The notes under the pieces were generated by a model. It was not told the origin of the DNA and searched no databases. It saw only the letters and a list, made by a program, of their open reading frames with translations. The position numbers and the translations under genes were made by a program. This document shows positions 16,760 through 26,707 of a DNA stretch of 64,000 nucleotides, in pieces. The stretch's first letter is position 1. The number at the start of each line of letters is the position of its first letter. Origin of the DNA: an uncultured Clostridia bacterium (lineage in GTDB: Bacteria > Bacillota > Clostridia > Christensenellales > CAG-917); NCBI GenBank assembly GCA_947589475.1, contig CANQBO010000001.1, positions 1 to 64,000 of the forward strand. Reading direction: 5' to 3'.

Positions 16760-17334
16760 TTGCCATCCTCCTCTAATTTTTTCAGAAATTCATAAGCTTC
16801 CTGCGCTAAGTCTTGTAATGATCCATCATTTAGTATTTCGTAATCATATTCAATATCCATCACATTTTTATCCGCGGGGTTTGTATTTATAGGTTGTACG
16901 CGAGGGTTATATACTAATACTGTTTTAGCGTTAAACCTCTCTTTCATTTCTTGTATCTGTTTTTTTTCTCGCATGTCTACGGCTAAGATTTGCAATGTCG
17001 GATTGATAGCGAAGGCAGCTATTTCATCTAATAATTCACGCCACGTAAAGCCGTTATAAGCGTCGGCTGCTATCTTTAAGTCCGATAAAAGCTTTCTACC
17101 TGCGTCGTCCTTCTTACCATCCCAGCCGAAGAACTTAGCAATTTTCTTTATTGTTGTTATAACACTGATATGCTTAACCTCTGCCAGGTGCGATAACATT
17201 TCACAAAACGTATCTTTACCACTCCCGCCGCAACCATTGACTATGATTATGTGTTTTCTTTGAGCACGGGACTGAGGTTCTGCGATATAATCAAATATGT
17301 CAGTTTCTATGTATTTTTCTTGTGTCATTCTCAT
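16756..17334 (-). CDS. Deoxynucleoside monophosphate kinase-like P-loop protein
   Basis: A 192-residue protein with a Walker A loop VNGCGGSGKDTFCEML (about 32-47) and the plan of phage dNMP kinases and AAA-type nucleotide kinases, including a conserved helix around GFTWRELLDEIAAF. It lies between nrdH and the polymerase gene, with 4-base overlaps on both sides, which fits dNTP supply for replication. Confidence 0.7.
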   Translation of the reverse strand: MRMTQEKYIETDIFDYIAEPQSRAQRKHIIIVNGCGGSGKDTFCEMLSHLAEVKHISVITTIKKIAKFFGWDGKKDDAGRKLLSDLKIAADAYNGFTWRELLDEIAAFAINPTLQILAVDMREKKQIQEMKERFNAKTVLVYNPRVQPINTNPADKNVMDIEYDYEILNDGSLQDLAQEAYEFLKKLEEDGK

Positions 17335-20300
17335 TTCTCCACAGTGTAATCCATTAGATACCAGTATCCCCCTGAGTTTTTATACAGGGAAGATGCGTAA
17401 ATCACATCTCCAACTTTTACTGGTGCTTTATCGTATTGGTTGATTTTGATTGTTACACGGGCGTTTTTACCACTGCCCAAACTGTGTGTACCAACTCGGT
17501 AACCCCACACCGCTCCCATTTGAGTGTAGAGAGGGGTTGCATCTGTGATAAATAATCTCCGTCTATCTTCCTCTAAGTTGGTTGCTACATCAACGTACCC
17601 AAGTATGTCTAGACTGTAAGCTATTCGTTCTTTGATGGTAGGGTAGGCGTATGGATGTTGTCTAGTATAATGTTCAAAAGCATACATGCATTCAAAAGCT
17701 TTATCACCAACTTTATAACTAGCAGATGAAGTGCCGTCTTTATTAGTTGATTCACAGATGCGAGCTAAAATGTCACCAACTACAGGTAACTCAATTTTAT
17801 CCTTACGTATCATCTTTGCCGTTCCTTGCTTGAACAAATCCCACACATCAAGCATTTTTAATAGTGATGTAATATTGCCATATTGTCTAAAGTAGTCAAT
17901 AGTTATCAGAGGTCGGATTTTTGCAGCTTTAACACCTTTTCCGTCTAACCATTGCAACACGTCAAAAAAGTATTGCAAGTTTTGTTGACTGCACTCATAG
18001 AAGATTCTACTTATTCCGACACCAAAGCCTTTTATAGACCCTAGTGAGTTGACTATTGTGTTATTTCCGGCGTCCGCCTTGATTCTTCTGTTGTCTTGCC
18101 CAAACTTAAACGGAGGGAACTTTATCCCAAAGAAATCTTCAGCTTCCTCTTTAAGAGCCAACATCCTGTCTTTATCACCTTTCGTCTCAGCTAAATTGAG
18201 AAGCACTTCATAAAATTCGAGAGGGTAGTGGGCTTTTAACCACGCTCCATATAAGCTATCCAAAGCAACACAATATGCGTGAGATGCATTGAATGAATAA
18301 CTCGCCGCGTCCTCAATAACTTGCCAAATCTGCGCTGCTATCTTTTGTGCTTCCTCCTGGCTAATATCCTCGGCATTTATAATTCTCTTTGTAAATCCAT
18401 CTACGAAAGTTGCTTTGTAAGAAAGAATTTTGTTTATTCTCTTTTTACTGATGCTTTTGATGACTGTGTATCCCTCGTCCATTGGTATTCCTGCAAAGCT
18501 CAACGCTGCCATAATCTGCTCTTGATAGAGCAAAAAGCTGTTAGGCATTTCCTCGGTCATTATGATATTGTCAAAGCTATTCACATTAAATGAGAAGTTT
18601 TCACGGCTTTCAAATTGCTTATATAAAGACTTAAACCCCGGACGAATTGCTGCCACGAAAGCTCCTAATTCAGAGATATTTGTTGGTTTGTATTTTGCGA
18701 CCCGTTGAGCTGTGCCGGTTTGTTCACATTGGTTGATGCCCAATGTACAACCTTTGCTGTATATCTCCCAAACCTTGTCATCTGGTGTACATTTACTCAA
18801 CAGCTCTTTGACCGACGGTGGCTCTTGTCCAATGCGGTGATAAGCTTGATATATTAAGTCCACGACCGCAACCTTCAACAGGTCGTTCTTGAGGAAGTGA
18901 CAATCTTCTGTCCAATGCCCATCCATAATGCAGCAGATGTGGTCTTTAACTCTCACAAGTCCGATCTCTTTTCTAATGCTGCCACCATATAGCAAGTAAC
19001 TGCATGGCGCAATCGACCACGATGTAACGAGTTTAAGATAGTCTTTGCTTTTCAGATAAATTTCATGAAATTCTTTGTCAATATAATCTAAGACGTTTAT
19101 TGTATCTTTCTCGTCTTCGGCGGCGTGTTTGACGGCATTTTCATATCTCTTTATCTGTGTTGAAACCGCATTGGCAATCTCAAACTCGACACCTTGAGAT
19201 TTCGCATATAATTTCCACGCTGCGGAGTTTTGCATTGTGCCGTAGGCTATCATAGGGTATGCGTGGTCTTCACCTAAAACTTCTTTTTGCGCTTTTGCGA
19301 ACGGCTCTACAGGTGCAACATTGAAGTCAATATCGGGCAAACTCCCCGATTGCAAGATTCTTGTTGTACTCATGAAACGTTCGGGGTACATATGTATCTT
19401 GGCATCTATACGGTCAACATCTGTAAACCCGAGTAACATGTTGGTGATGAATGATACGGCGGATCCTCTTCCGCTTTTTGTCAACCATCCGCCGTTCTTT
19501 TTGCCTTGACGAATTATATAGTAGTTGTCGATGAAGTAGTCTGCCATTCCAGTATCAACGACGGTTTGGATTTCACGGTTGATCTCCGAAACATAATGCG
19601 CCCATTGTTTTTCGGGTACGAAAGCCTTATATTTTTCCCATCCATCCCAAACTAATCTTTTGTACTCATCATTTTTTTGTTCCTGCGTCCAATCCGGATA
19701 CAAGGAAGGCATCTTAATGGTCGAGTCAAAAATATGATTGTCGTAGTCCTCGATGTCGAGAAAGACGTTTGTGTTGTCCATTGCTTCTATGATTTCCTCG
19801 TGAGATAAGACGCATTGTTGTGCAAACCGCTCATAAGCGGTATCATAGTCGGGATAGTCTAAATACCAACCTTCCTCGTCTGGATACTCAATGCCTTTGG
19901 ATTTTAAGAAGTCCGTCCTGTTTTGTCCCTGGTCGGGCGTTATGTAGTGACTATCACATCCCATTATTATCGGGATATTGTATTTGTAGTGTAAGTCAAG
20001 AATTTTTTTGTTAAGAGCGCGTTGTGAGTCTGTGTTATGATATTGGACTTCTAAGAAAAAGTTTTTACCAAAATGTTCCGCAAACTGTTTGGTGATGTGC
20101 TCTATATCTTCGTACTTCCAATAAGCTATACAAGCTGTAGTGACAATCACATCATCTTTCGGAAGCGACAGTATCAGCGGAATGTCAAGCCTCGGCTGTC
20201 TGTAGAAGCCTGTCAAATTAGCTTCCGACAAAACATCATTTAAGGCTCGCCTTCCATTTTCATTCCGGGCGCCGATAAAAATGTGACAGTTGCTTGTATC

Positions 20301-20540
20301 TTTTTCTGTTCTGTCTTTGACCCAATATGCCTCCGCGCTTATTAACGGCTTCAACCCATACTCACGAGCTATCTTAACGGTTTCGTAGTAATTACCTTGC
20401 CAGCCATGTTCGCAAGATGAAATTACTTTATGACCTAATTCCTTTGCTCGCTCTGCATACGCTCTTTGTGTTACCGCTGAGTCGGATATTCTTACGTTCG
20501 TATACATTCTGTGGCAATGATAATTTACAAAACTTTTCAT
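17331..20540 (-). CDS. dnaE: DNA polymerase III alpha subunit (DnaE type)
   Basis: A 1069-residue C-family DNA polymerase. The PHP domain opens with NYHCHRMYTNVRISDS and contains SCEHGWQGN and AEAYW. The palm has the metal-binding pair in GSLPDIDFNVAP (near 405), preceded by GRGSAVSFITNMLLG. The fingers/thumb part carries SFNASHAYCVALDSLYGAWLK. The C-terminal OB-like region follows. It is a little shorter than cellular DnaE. It should be the element's replicative polymerase, encoded with primase-helicase and dNTP genes. Confidence 0.93.
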   Translation of the reverse strand: MKSFVNYHCHRMYTNVRISDSAVTQRAYAERAKELGHKVISSCEHGWQGNYYETVKIAREYGLKPLISAEAYWVKDRTEKDTSNCHIFIGARNENGRRALNDVLSEANLTGFYRQPRLDIPLILSLPKDDVIVTTACIAYWKYEDIEHITKQFAEHFGKNFFLEVQYHNTDSQRALNKKILDLHYKYNIPIIMGCDSHYITPDQGQNRTDFLKSKGIEYPDEEGWYLDYPDYDTAYERFAQQCVLSHEEIIEAMDNTNVFLDIEDYDNHIFDSTIKMPSLYPDWTQEQKNDEYKRLVWDGWEKYKAFVPEKQWAHYVSEINREIQTVVDTGMADYFIDNYYIIRQGKKNGGWLTKSGRGSAVSFITNMLLGFTDVDRIDAKIHMYPERFMSTTRILQSGSLPDIDFNVAPVEPFAKAQKEVLGEDHAYPMIAYGTMQNSAAWKLYAKSQGVEFEIANAVSTQIKRYENAVKHAAEDEKDTINVLDYIDKEFHEIYLKSKDYLKLVTSWSIAPCSYLLYGGSIRKEIGLVRVKDHICCIMDGHWTEDCHFLKNDLLKVAVVDLIYQAYHRIGQEPPSVKELLSKCTPDDKVWEIYSKGCTLGINQCEQTGTAQRVAKYKPTNISELGAFVAAIRPGFKSLYKQFESRENFSFNVNSFDNIIMTEEMPNSFLLYQEQIMAALSFAGIPMDEGYTVIKSISKKRINKILSYKATFVDGFTKRIINAEDISQEEAQKIAAQIWQVIEDAASYSFNASHAYCVALDSLYGAWLKAHYPLEFYEVLLNLAETKGDKDRMLALKEEAEDFFGIKFPPFKFGQDNRRIKADAGNNTIVNSLGSIKGFGVGISRIFYECSQQNLQYFFDVLQWLDGKGVKAAKIRPLITIDYFRQYGNITSLLKMLDVWDLFKQGTAKMIRKDKIELPVVGDILARICESTNKDGTSSASYKVGDKAFECMYAFEHYTRQHPYAYPTIKERIAYSLDILGYVDVATNLEEDRRRLFITDATPLYTQMGAVWGYRVGTHSLGSGKNARVTIKINQYDKAPVKVGDVIYASSLYKNSGGYWYLMDYTVEK

Positions 20541-22435
20541 TGATTTTTATCTCCTGTTATTTTCCCTATGACCTCTTCCTCTTCTTCGTGGTCTTTCAGT
20601 TGTTCTGGCGGGTAGGGTAGTGGTTCATCATATGTGTTCTTATCCCATTTATACTGCCTGTCTAATGACTGTTCGTCTGTGAAGAAACGTCTCGAAGGTC
20701 TGTCATAGTATAAACCTGTGCTATATCCTTCAAATCCCATAAGCCTATCTTTTAATACGTCGCACAAAACGTCATATTTTACAGGCTCTTTATACCAACC
20801 ATCTCCTTTGTGCTTTGGTATGCCTTTTTTATCTTCGTTTGAGACTTTATAAAGGCTTAAAATTCTGTGGGCTAAATCAATTATAGCTGAAATACCTTGT
20901 ATATCCATCTTATTTAACCGACGCATTTGCTCGATTTTGTGGGGGTGTACGACAAGAAGCACAGCCACGTTATATTGTTTAGCAAACTCTATCAACCGGG
21001 AAACGAACTCCTCTTGTTTTTGATATTTATTTTGTTCGTTAGCTTCGAGATTGACTGCCGTAAGATTATCTATCACATGTAGCTTACAACCATACTTGCG
21101 AGTTGTATCCTCCATAGCTTTGAGGATTGTATCAACTTTGTGGTCGTAGCCGTCTTTGTAAATAAATAGCTTACCTTTGTAATAATCATTCAACTCTTTC
21201 TGTATTTCAGGTGAAACTTTATAGTAGGTTGCCCCGTCAGACGTCTGATATTCTCTAACGTGTCGTTGCCCAGCCAAGATGTAGTTTATCCAGTTTTTGC
21301 TCTGGAAGTTCGGCAACTCGCCCGAATACAGGAAAGCATTTTTGTTATCATCTATTGCATTGCAGATAAGCTGTGATAAAAATGATGATTTGCCGCTGCC
21401 ATTAACGCCTGTAAGGATTGTGAAGGTTCCGTAGAATAATCTCATCAACTTTCTATCTAACCCTTTAATACCGAACCTAACGCCATCTATTTCGTCTAAA
21501 TCAACGTTGTTGATGTCCGAAAAGTCCATAACGCTTTCAACGGGGGAGTCTTTGGCATTGTGTATTAACTGTAAGACCGCATCTTTGCCCTCATAATATA
21601 GGACGTGATTTAAGTCTTTCATCGCCACTTTTGTTCCGTCCTGGTTGATGTGCATGTGCGGTATGTCTATAAACTTTGTTCGCCAAGACCCCAGTCTATA
21701 TACACATTCCTTTTGCATTTTTACGCCGGCTTCATCATTATCAGCGCAGATGATTATATTATCAAACAACTCCAGCCAATCATAATTTTCTTCGATCCAG
21801 CCATAGTTGTTAGCACCCAACGGTACTGAAACCGCATTGGTAAAGCCACTTTCAATTGCCGCCAAACAGTCAATTTCTCCTTCACAAATCAAGAGAGGGG
21901 CTGTCACGTTAATCCTATTCATATTGAATAAGAGGGGAGTAGTGTCAGCATCTTTTTGGCACCAAGCTTTCGGCTCATTCTTATCTTTGTTGATTTTGTG
22001 AGAGGGTCTGTATTTAACCATACATAACACGTCGTTTGTGTCATAGTAGTTGAAAACTATATTACCGTGTGCATCCTCTCTCACATCCGCCTTATCAATT
22101 GTTTCTTTCGATATTTTTCTTTTGCCTAAATAACTATATACATTTTCTTTGTCATTTAGTGGCTCTTCCTTCGGATACCTATATTGATATTTTGTTTTAA
22201 CTCCTTGTTCTCCGAAAGATGCTTTTACTTTTGCCTCGTCGAAAAGAAATCGTAAGGCTTCCAAATATGTATGACCATTGTGCATATACGCATCAATGAT
22301 GTCTGTATTTCTTCCGCAACCAAAGCAATGAAAACTCATTGCTTTGGCATTGTAAATAAAACTTGGAGAGTCCTCATCGTGCCAGGGACATAACCCCTTT
22401 TTATTAACCGCATCATATTTTTCGATGTGTAACAA
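20537..22435 (-). CDS. Bifunctional primase-helicase (T7 gp4 type)
   Basis: At least 632 residues. A DnaG-type zinc finger (CPWHDEDSPSF and FHCFGCG, about 16-42) is followed by a Toprim domain (ICEGEIDCLAA, CADNDEAG, about 185-240) and a RecA-like helicase domain with Walker A LTGVNGSGKSSF near 345 and VIDNLTAV/LLVVHPHK further on. The listed start is TTG. The frame stays open for about 25 more codons (to 22510) behind a strong SD GGAGGTGG, and those residues look like the family's N-terminal helix, so translation may begin there on a non-AUG codon. Confidence 0.9.
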   Translation of the reverse strand: MLHIEKYDAVNKKGLCPWHDEDSPSFIYNAKAMSFHCFGCGRNTDIIDAYMHNGHTYLEALRFLFDEAKVKASFGEQGVKTKYQYRYPKEEPLNDKENVYSYLGKRKISKETIDKADVREDAHGNIVFNYYDTNDVLCMVKYRPSHKINKDKNEPKAWCQKDADTTPLLFNMNRINVTAPLLICEGEIDCLAAIESGFTNAVSVPLGANNYGWIEENYDWLELFDNIIICADNDEAGVKMQKECVYRLGSWRTKFIDIPHMHINQDGTKVAMKDLNHVLYYEGKDAVLQLIHNAKDSPVESVMDFSDINNVDLDEIDGVRFGIKGLDRKLMRLFYGTFTILTGVNGSGKSSFLSQLICNAIDDNKNAFLYSGELPNFQSKNWINYILAGQRHVREYQTSDGATYYKVSPEIQKELNDYYKGKLFIYKDGYDHKVDTILKAMEDTTRKYGCKLHVIDNLTAVNLEANEQNKYQKQEEFVSRLIEFAKQYNVAVLLVVHPHKIEQMRRLNKMDIQGISAIIDLAHRILSLYKVSNEDKKGIPKHKGDGWYKEPVKYDVLCDVLKDRLMGFEGYSTGLYYDRPSRRFFTDEQSLDRQYKWDKNTYDEPLPYPPEQLKDHEEEEEVIGKITGDKNQ

Positions 22436-22525
22436 TTCCGCGATTATATCTGCATTGCGATCTCCGAGCTTTGTTTTAGCTTTAAGTATTTGTTCCTTTT
22501 CAACGAACGTGGCGCACCACCTCCA

Positions 22526-23281
22526 TTAATTCTTTAAGTCACAGTGACTCCGGTGGTTACATAATTGCTCGCTGAAAAACTTTTCGCAATTTGGAGAGAA
22601 ATCCCAGCACTCTCTTATGGCTTTAACTGTATCTTTTGCCCATTGTATTGCCTCTTCAAATTTATTTTCATCGAACTCTAATGTAACTTTCTTTTGTTTT
22701 CTAAACATATCAAAGACAAGCAAGTCGGGATACCTACCGTACTTTTCTTTGACATAAAGCGAGTATAAATATAATTGTCTTGCGTACTCACTTATTTCTC
22801 GTTTGCTCCTAAAGTCGCCTTTCGATTTATAGTCGTGTATGACAAGTTTTCCGTCTGAGGTTTCATAGGTTAAATCTATGACGCCGTTAAATATCCAATC
22901 ATCTATGGGATAATCAAAAGCTGTTTCGACTTCGAGAATTTTTAAATCGTCGTAACCAGAAAAATTTTCTAAAAATTCTAATCCTTGTTTATAATATAAA
23001 CTTTTTAAGTTGCCTATCTTCGGCATAGAAGGGAATGGCTCTGGGACGGCTTCCTCAAATTCTTGTTGATAAACATCTGCCAAATCCCAGAGTTCCAACT
23101 TCTCTTTTGCGTATCTTTCCATAATCGAGTGAACCAATATTCCATATGAACTGAAACAATTGGTATCGCCTTTCAAATGGTCTATATATGTAAGTTTAAA
23201 TCCGTAGGGGCAAGTTAAAAACGAATTAAGTTTTGAGAAACTATATCGCTCAGGCTGCGGGGCAGGTGAGCTATTTACCAC
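22526..23281 (-). CDS. RecB/Cas4-like PD-(D/E)XK nuclease
   Basis: A 251-residue nuclease. GVIDL (near 130) and IHDYKSKGD (about 148) are the metal-binding motifs, and a QLYLYSLYV helix follows as in RecB-type enzymes. CPYGFKLTY at the N terminus and three C-terminal cysteines (NCEKFF, LCNHRSHC) are placed as in Cas4/AddB proteins with a [4Fe-4S] cluster. A GTG start is used. It stands beside SSB- and ERF-like genes, giving a phage recombination module. Confidence 0.85.
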   Translation of the reverse strand: MVNSSPAPQPERYSFSKLNSFLTCPYGFKLTYIDHLKGDTNCFSSYGILVHSIMERYAKEKLELWDLADVYQQEFEEAVPEPFPSMPKIGNLKSLYYKQGLEFLENFSGYDDLKILEVETAFDYPIDDWIFNGVIDLTYETSDGKLVIHDYKSKGDFRSKREISEYARQLYLYSLYVKEKYGRYPDLLVFDMFRKQKKVTLEFDENKFEEAIQWAKDTVKAIRECWDFSPNCEKFFSEQLCNHRSHCDLKN

Positions 23282-23658
23282 GGGCAGTCTTCTTCGTCGC
23301 TGGTTTCGACTTTATTACCTGCCGTTGCGGGTGTGCTTGTTTGGTCATTTTGTCCTACGAGTGAAGCTTCTAAAATGATAAACTTGAAATATGACTTATA
23401 ACCGCCGTCTTCTGTTTGTCTGCGCTCGTTTGAGAGCTTTGCTTTTGTGATGCAAATGCGATCGCGCTCCTTCACGGTATCTTTCAAAGCGTTGAAAGCG
23501 TGTCCAATGACGCGAGGAAACCAGGTCGAATTGACGAACTCGCCGTCCTGATTCTTTTCTGATGTGGAAATCTGAAGGTCTATGTATTTTTCCTTTTTGT
23601 CAACTTTCCAAACAGTGGCGAAAATTTTTGTGCCTTTGTCTTCTGATACGTAAATCAT
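23275..23658 (-). CDS. Single-strand DNA-binding protein-like (OB-fold, acidic tail)
   Basis: A 127-residue protein predicted to be beta-rich, ending in the acidic tip ETSDEEDCPW that resembles the partner-binding tail of SSB. Its place between a RecB-like nuclease and an ERF protein supports ssDNA binding in recombination. No strict SSB motif is seen, so the call rests on tail and context. Confidence 0.6.
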   Translation of the reverse strand: MIYVSEDKGTKIFATVWKVDKKEKYIDLQISTSEKNQDGEFVNSTWFPRVIGHAFNALKDTVKERDRICITKAKLSNERRQTEDGGYKSYFKFIILEASLVGQNDQTSTPATAGNKVETSDEEDCPW

Positions 23659-24398
23659 TACTTTTCTCCTTTATTTAATTTGGTTTTAATTTCCAATAAT
23701 TCGTTCTTGATGATTTCGGCGACACTATAATCTTTAATGTTTGAAAGGTTTTTATTGCCATTGTTATGTTTTGCCACAACATCCGCAACTGTTCCTTTGT
23801 TGTTGGTTATAGCTATAATCTCTGCACCGATGCTCTTGATGTCTGCTTTTATCTGTTTTAATTTAGCAGCGGCTTCCTCTTCTACGCGCTTCGCTTCAAA
23901 CTCTTCATCGTTTACTGCTTGACGTTGCTTGCTTCTATATTCGTCAGGGTCAGCTTCAGTCGTAGCAAGCTGTAATGACTTCATTAAGAAGTAACGATTA
24001 CCGTATGTTGCACCGCCTCCGAAAGCTTGTGATGCATCCTCCATCTGCCCTATGTATAACCAATTGTTACTGATTTGCTCCGTAGGGCTGTCCACATTTG
24101 TCCACTTATATTCTACCTCGACTTTGACAATGACGTCGTGGACTTCTTGTGGCGGTTTCTTATCTTTGATTATTGTATATTCTCTGGGGATAATTTCGCA
24201 TGAACCAGGAATCATCGAAACAGAGAGCATTACCCCGTATTTCTGCATAGCACCTGTAACCTTCGCGAGTACCTCATCCTCAGGGACATAATTGAAGTTG
24301 AAACCCCGTTTTGTCTTCTGTAAAACTGCCGCAGCATTTTGAATTTTTAGAAGTTTTTGATACAAGTTGAGATTAGCATATTCTAACTGAACTGCCAT
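23658..24398 (-). CDS. erf: ERF family single-strand annealing recombinase
   Basis: A 246-residue protein with the ERF core: FNYVPEDEVLAKV (about 36-48), the SNNWLYIGQMEDASQA stretch and the hallmark GATYGNRYFLMKSLQLAT (about 130-147). The C-terminal part is helical and charged. ERF proteins anneal complementary strands in phage recombination. It overlaps the SSB-like gene by one base. Confidence 0.9.
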   Translation of the reverse strand: MAVQLEYANLNLYQKLLKIQNAAAVLQKTKRGFNFNYVPEDEVLAKVTGAMQKYGVMLSVSMIPGSCEIIPREYTIIKDKKPPQEVHDVIVKVEVEYKWTNVDSPTEQISNNWLYIGQMEDASQAFGGGATYGNRYFLMKSLQLATTEADPDEYRSKQRQAVNDEEFEAKRVEEEAAAKLKQIKADIKSIGAEIIAITNNKGTVADVVAKHNNGNKNLSNIKDYSVAEIIKNELLEIKTKLNKGEK

Positions 24399-24460
24399 TT
24401 TAACCTCCGTAAATATATTATTAAAATATTGATTTTGTGATTTGAAAAATTTTATAAAAT

Positions 24461-25045
24461 TTATTTACTTTCCATTATCTTGGTCGCTATCATATCTGCA
24501 ATGTGCAATAATGGAACTAATTTGCAATAGTCTTGCGCTCTTGCACACGCACTATCTCCGCCTTTTACCGCCGTGTCAAACTCGCCCATATGCCAGCGGA
24601 TGGCAAGCAACTCATCTATGTTGAGCTGAATATACCATTGTAACATAATGCAGCTTTTTTCGCCGTGTCCCAAAGGGATTTTTTCATCTACGCCATACGC
24701 TTGAACTGTCACCCATTGTCCTTGGTCGTTCTTGACGTTTCGGTTTTCTATCTTGTAAAAATTGATTTTGCAAATGTCGTGGAACAGGGCAGTGATGGCT
24801 ATGGTCTCTTCTGAATATCCCAAATTATAGTCCGCGTTCAATTTAGTCATCGCACGATAGACATTAACGGAATGTTCTACAAGACCGCCGGGATAACTGC
24901 CGTGAAATTTGGTGCTTGCTGGAGCAGAGAAGAAATCGCTCTTTGCAATAAAATCCAACAATTGATCTATGCCGTATCTATGTATATTCTCTTGCGCAAT
25001 TTGCAAAAAAGTTTCCTGATAGTTTTCCATTAGCCTATACTCCAT
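24461..25045 (-). CDS. HD-domain phosphohydrolase
   Basis: A 194-residue HD protein. Metal-binding residues appear as GLVEHSVNV, ALFHDICKIN, LGHGEKS and RWHMGEF, with HIADMIATKI at the end. The length and spacing resemble 3'-5' exoribonuclease YhaM-like or nucleotidase HD domains. The substrate (RNA or nucleotide) is not determinable. A start at the second Met (25030) is equally possible. Confidence 0.8.
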   Translation of the reverse strand: MEYRLMENYQETFLQIAQENIHRYGIDQLLDFIAKSDFFSAPASTKFHGSYPGGLVEHSVNVYRAMTKLNADYNLGYSEETIAITALFHDICKINFYKIENRNVKNDQGQWVTVQAYGVDEKIPLGHGEKSCIMLQWYIQLNIDELLAIRWHMGEFDTAVKGGDSACARAQDYCKLVPLLHIADMIATKIMESK

Positions 25046-25410
25046 TTTAATTTTTGAGATTCATCTTTATTATAAATGCCGTCTGCCATTGCTAACAGTA
25101 GGTGTATCTGTCCCTCAATTTGAGTGAATTGCTTAAGCATTTCCTCGTTATCTTGCATATAAGATATTGTTTGTAATAACTCATCATATGTCATTTGATG
25201 TTTGATAGCTTCTCGATATGATTCTAATGACCTATTTGTAACCTTCCGAGATTCCTCTAAATCTTGGAGTGCATTTTGCAAACTGTTACTAGATACCGTG
25301 GCGTAATCTCCGTAAGGTACATACTCACTGAGAAATTCATACAATGGCTCCGTTCGGCAAACGTCCAAGAGAACCTCATCACCTTTCTTAAAGGTTATGT
25401 ACATACTCAT
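25030..25410 (-). CDS. Hypothetical protein, 126 aa
   Basis: Start chosen at MSMYITFKKGDEVL. A short beta part is followed by helical, likely coiled-coil sequence (LQNALQDLEESRKVTNRSL...). No known domain. Confidence 0.5.
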   Translation of the reverse strand: MSMYITFKKGDEVLLDVCRTEPLYEFLSEYVPYGDYATVSSNSLQNALQDLEESRKVTNRSLESYREAIKHQMTYDELLQTISYMQDNEEMLKQFTQIEGQIHLLLAMADGIYNKDESQKLKWSIG

Positions 25411-25474
25411 TTTTTTACCTCTTGTTTTCAAAAGAAAATTATTAACTCTATGAGTCCTATGATCCGCACAGGAC

Positions 25475-26650
25475 TCATAGATAGAAATTTATTTTTTTAT
25501 TTTTCTCTTTTTCCTCTTCTTCTTGTTTTTTCTTTAAGCATTGTTCAAAGTAATCATTCAGGTAGTCGTCCATATAAATTCTACAATCTTCGGGTACCAA
25601 TTTGATTGCTTCATCTGGATTTTCGTTGACCCAATCTTTTACGACTTTGAACGCCTTTACATATTTGGCAAGGAATATAGCCCCGCTTATTACGCATATA
25701 CAAAATCCAATAAGCATAAGAGGTAGTCCTAGCCCCATCGCAATTGCATTGTCAGTCGGTCCGGTAGGGGAATATCCATCGTTCAATAATAATCCCAATG
25801 TTAGGCTTCCCGCGATAATCAAAAGAATACCTAATATATAAGATACCAACAACTTAATCCTGACGCTCTTTTTTTGCGTTTTTATCATCTGTTCCCAAAC
25901 TTTTTTAGGTGGTATCATAATTGCAATTTGCGGTTTATAATCTTCATCCCATTTATGGTACCAAACGTCGCGGATCTCATTTGAAACTTGCGAATGCATT
26001 ACTTCATAAACTATAAGCGAAATGCCAAATATAGTCCAGAACACGCATGTACCCACCATCATACAAATCTCAGCTGTGTGATTTAACTTTTCATTTGCAA
26101 GCGTGAATATAAAACCGAATATAATAAATAGAATGAATGATAACGCAGCCGTAAAAACACAAATGGGCGCGATTTTTTTATATCTTCGAAGGATTATTGG
26201 ATGGCAAGCCGCATAAGTTGGAAGAAATTGTCCCCAGAGAGATAACTGCTCCCTGCTTGCGTCCTTGATTTTTTTTACCTCCCATTCTACTACATCTTTT
26301 ATAAAGTCATTGAGTGGAAACCCGCCACCTTTATCAATATTAAAGTATCTTCGTATTTGCTCAGGTATGCGATATTTATAATACCAGTCTTTTAATATTT
26401 GGTTTTTATTTTCCGCGTGTTGTCTTTTAGTATCGTCATCAATATATGGAAGATCTCTAAGTTTTTGGGCTAATTCCACAAACTGTTTTTCAGGAAAAAT
26501 TCTTAAATAATATCCTTTAATTTTTGTCCGTAGAAAAGCCCAGTTCTCATCTCTTTTGAGTTTTGTTTTCTTATAAATTATATTATTGCCTTTATGTGCT
26601 ACATTGGCAATTCCCAAGAAAATCATTACAAAGAATAATACAACTAACAT
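25475..26650 (-). CDS. Multi-pass membrane protein, 391 aa
   Basis: An N-terminal membrane segment (about 1-17), two around 168-225, and two more around 285-345, with a long cytoplasmic stretch between the first and second. The C-terminal end is very acidic/basic (KKKQEEEEKEKNKK). It lies just upstream of the integrase stop. A phage-encoded membrane protein here might act in superinfection exclusion, but nothing in the sequence proves it. Confidence 0.55.
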   Translation of the reverse strand: MLVVLFFVMIFLGIANVAHKGNNIIYKKTKLKRDENWAFLRTKIKGYYLRIFPEKQFVELAQKLRDLPYIDDDTKRQHAENKNQILKDWYYKYRIPEQIRRYFNIDKGGGFPLNDFIKDVVEWEVKKIKDASREQLSLWGQFLPTYAACHPIILRRYKKIAPICVFTAALSFILFIIFGFIFTLANEKLNHTAEICMMVGTCVFWTIFGISLIVYEVMHSQVSNEIRDVWYHKWDEDYKPQIAIMIPPKKVWEQMIKTQKKSVRIKLLVSYILGILLIIAGSLTLGLLLNDGYSPTGPTDNAIAMGLGLPLMLIGFCICVISGAIFLAKYVKAFKVVKDWVNENPDEAIKLVPEDCRIYMDDYLNDYFEQCLKKKQEEEEKEKNKKINFYL

Positions 26651-26707
26651 ATTTACCTCCGGACAAATATTACCATTCTTTACTTTTCATGTAAAGACTT
26701 TTAGTGC

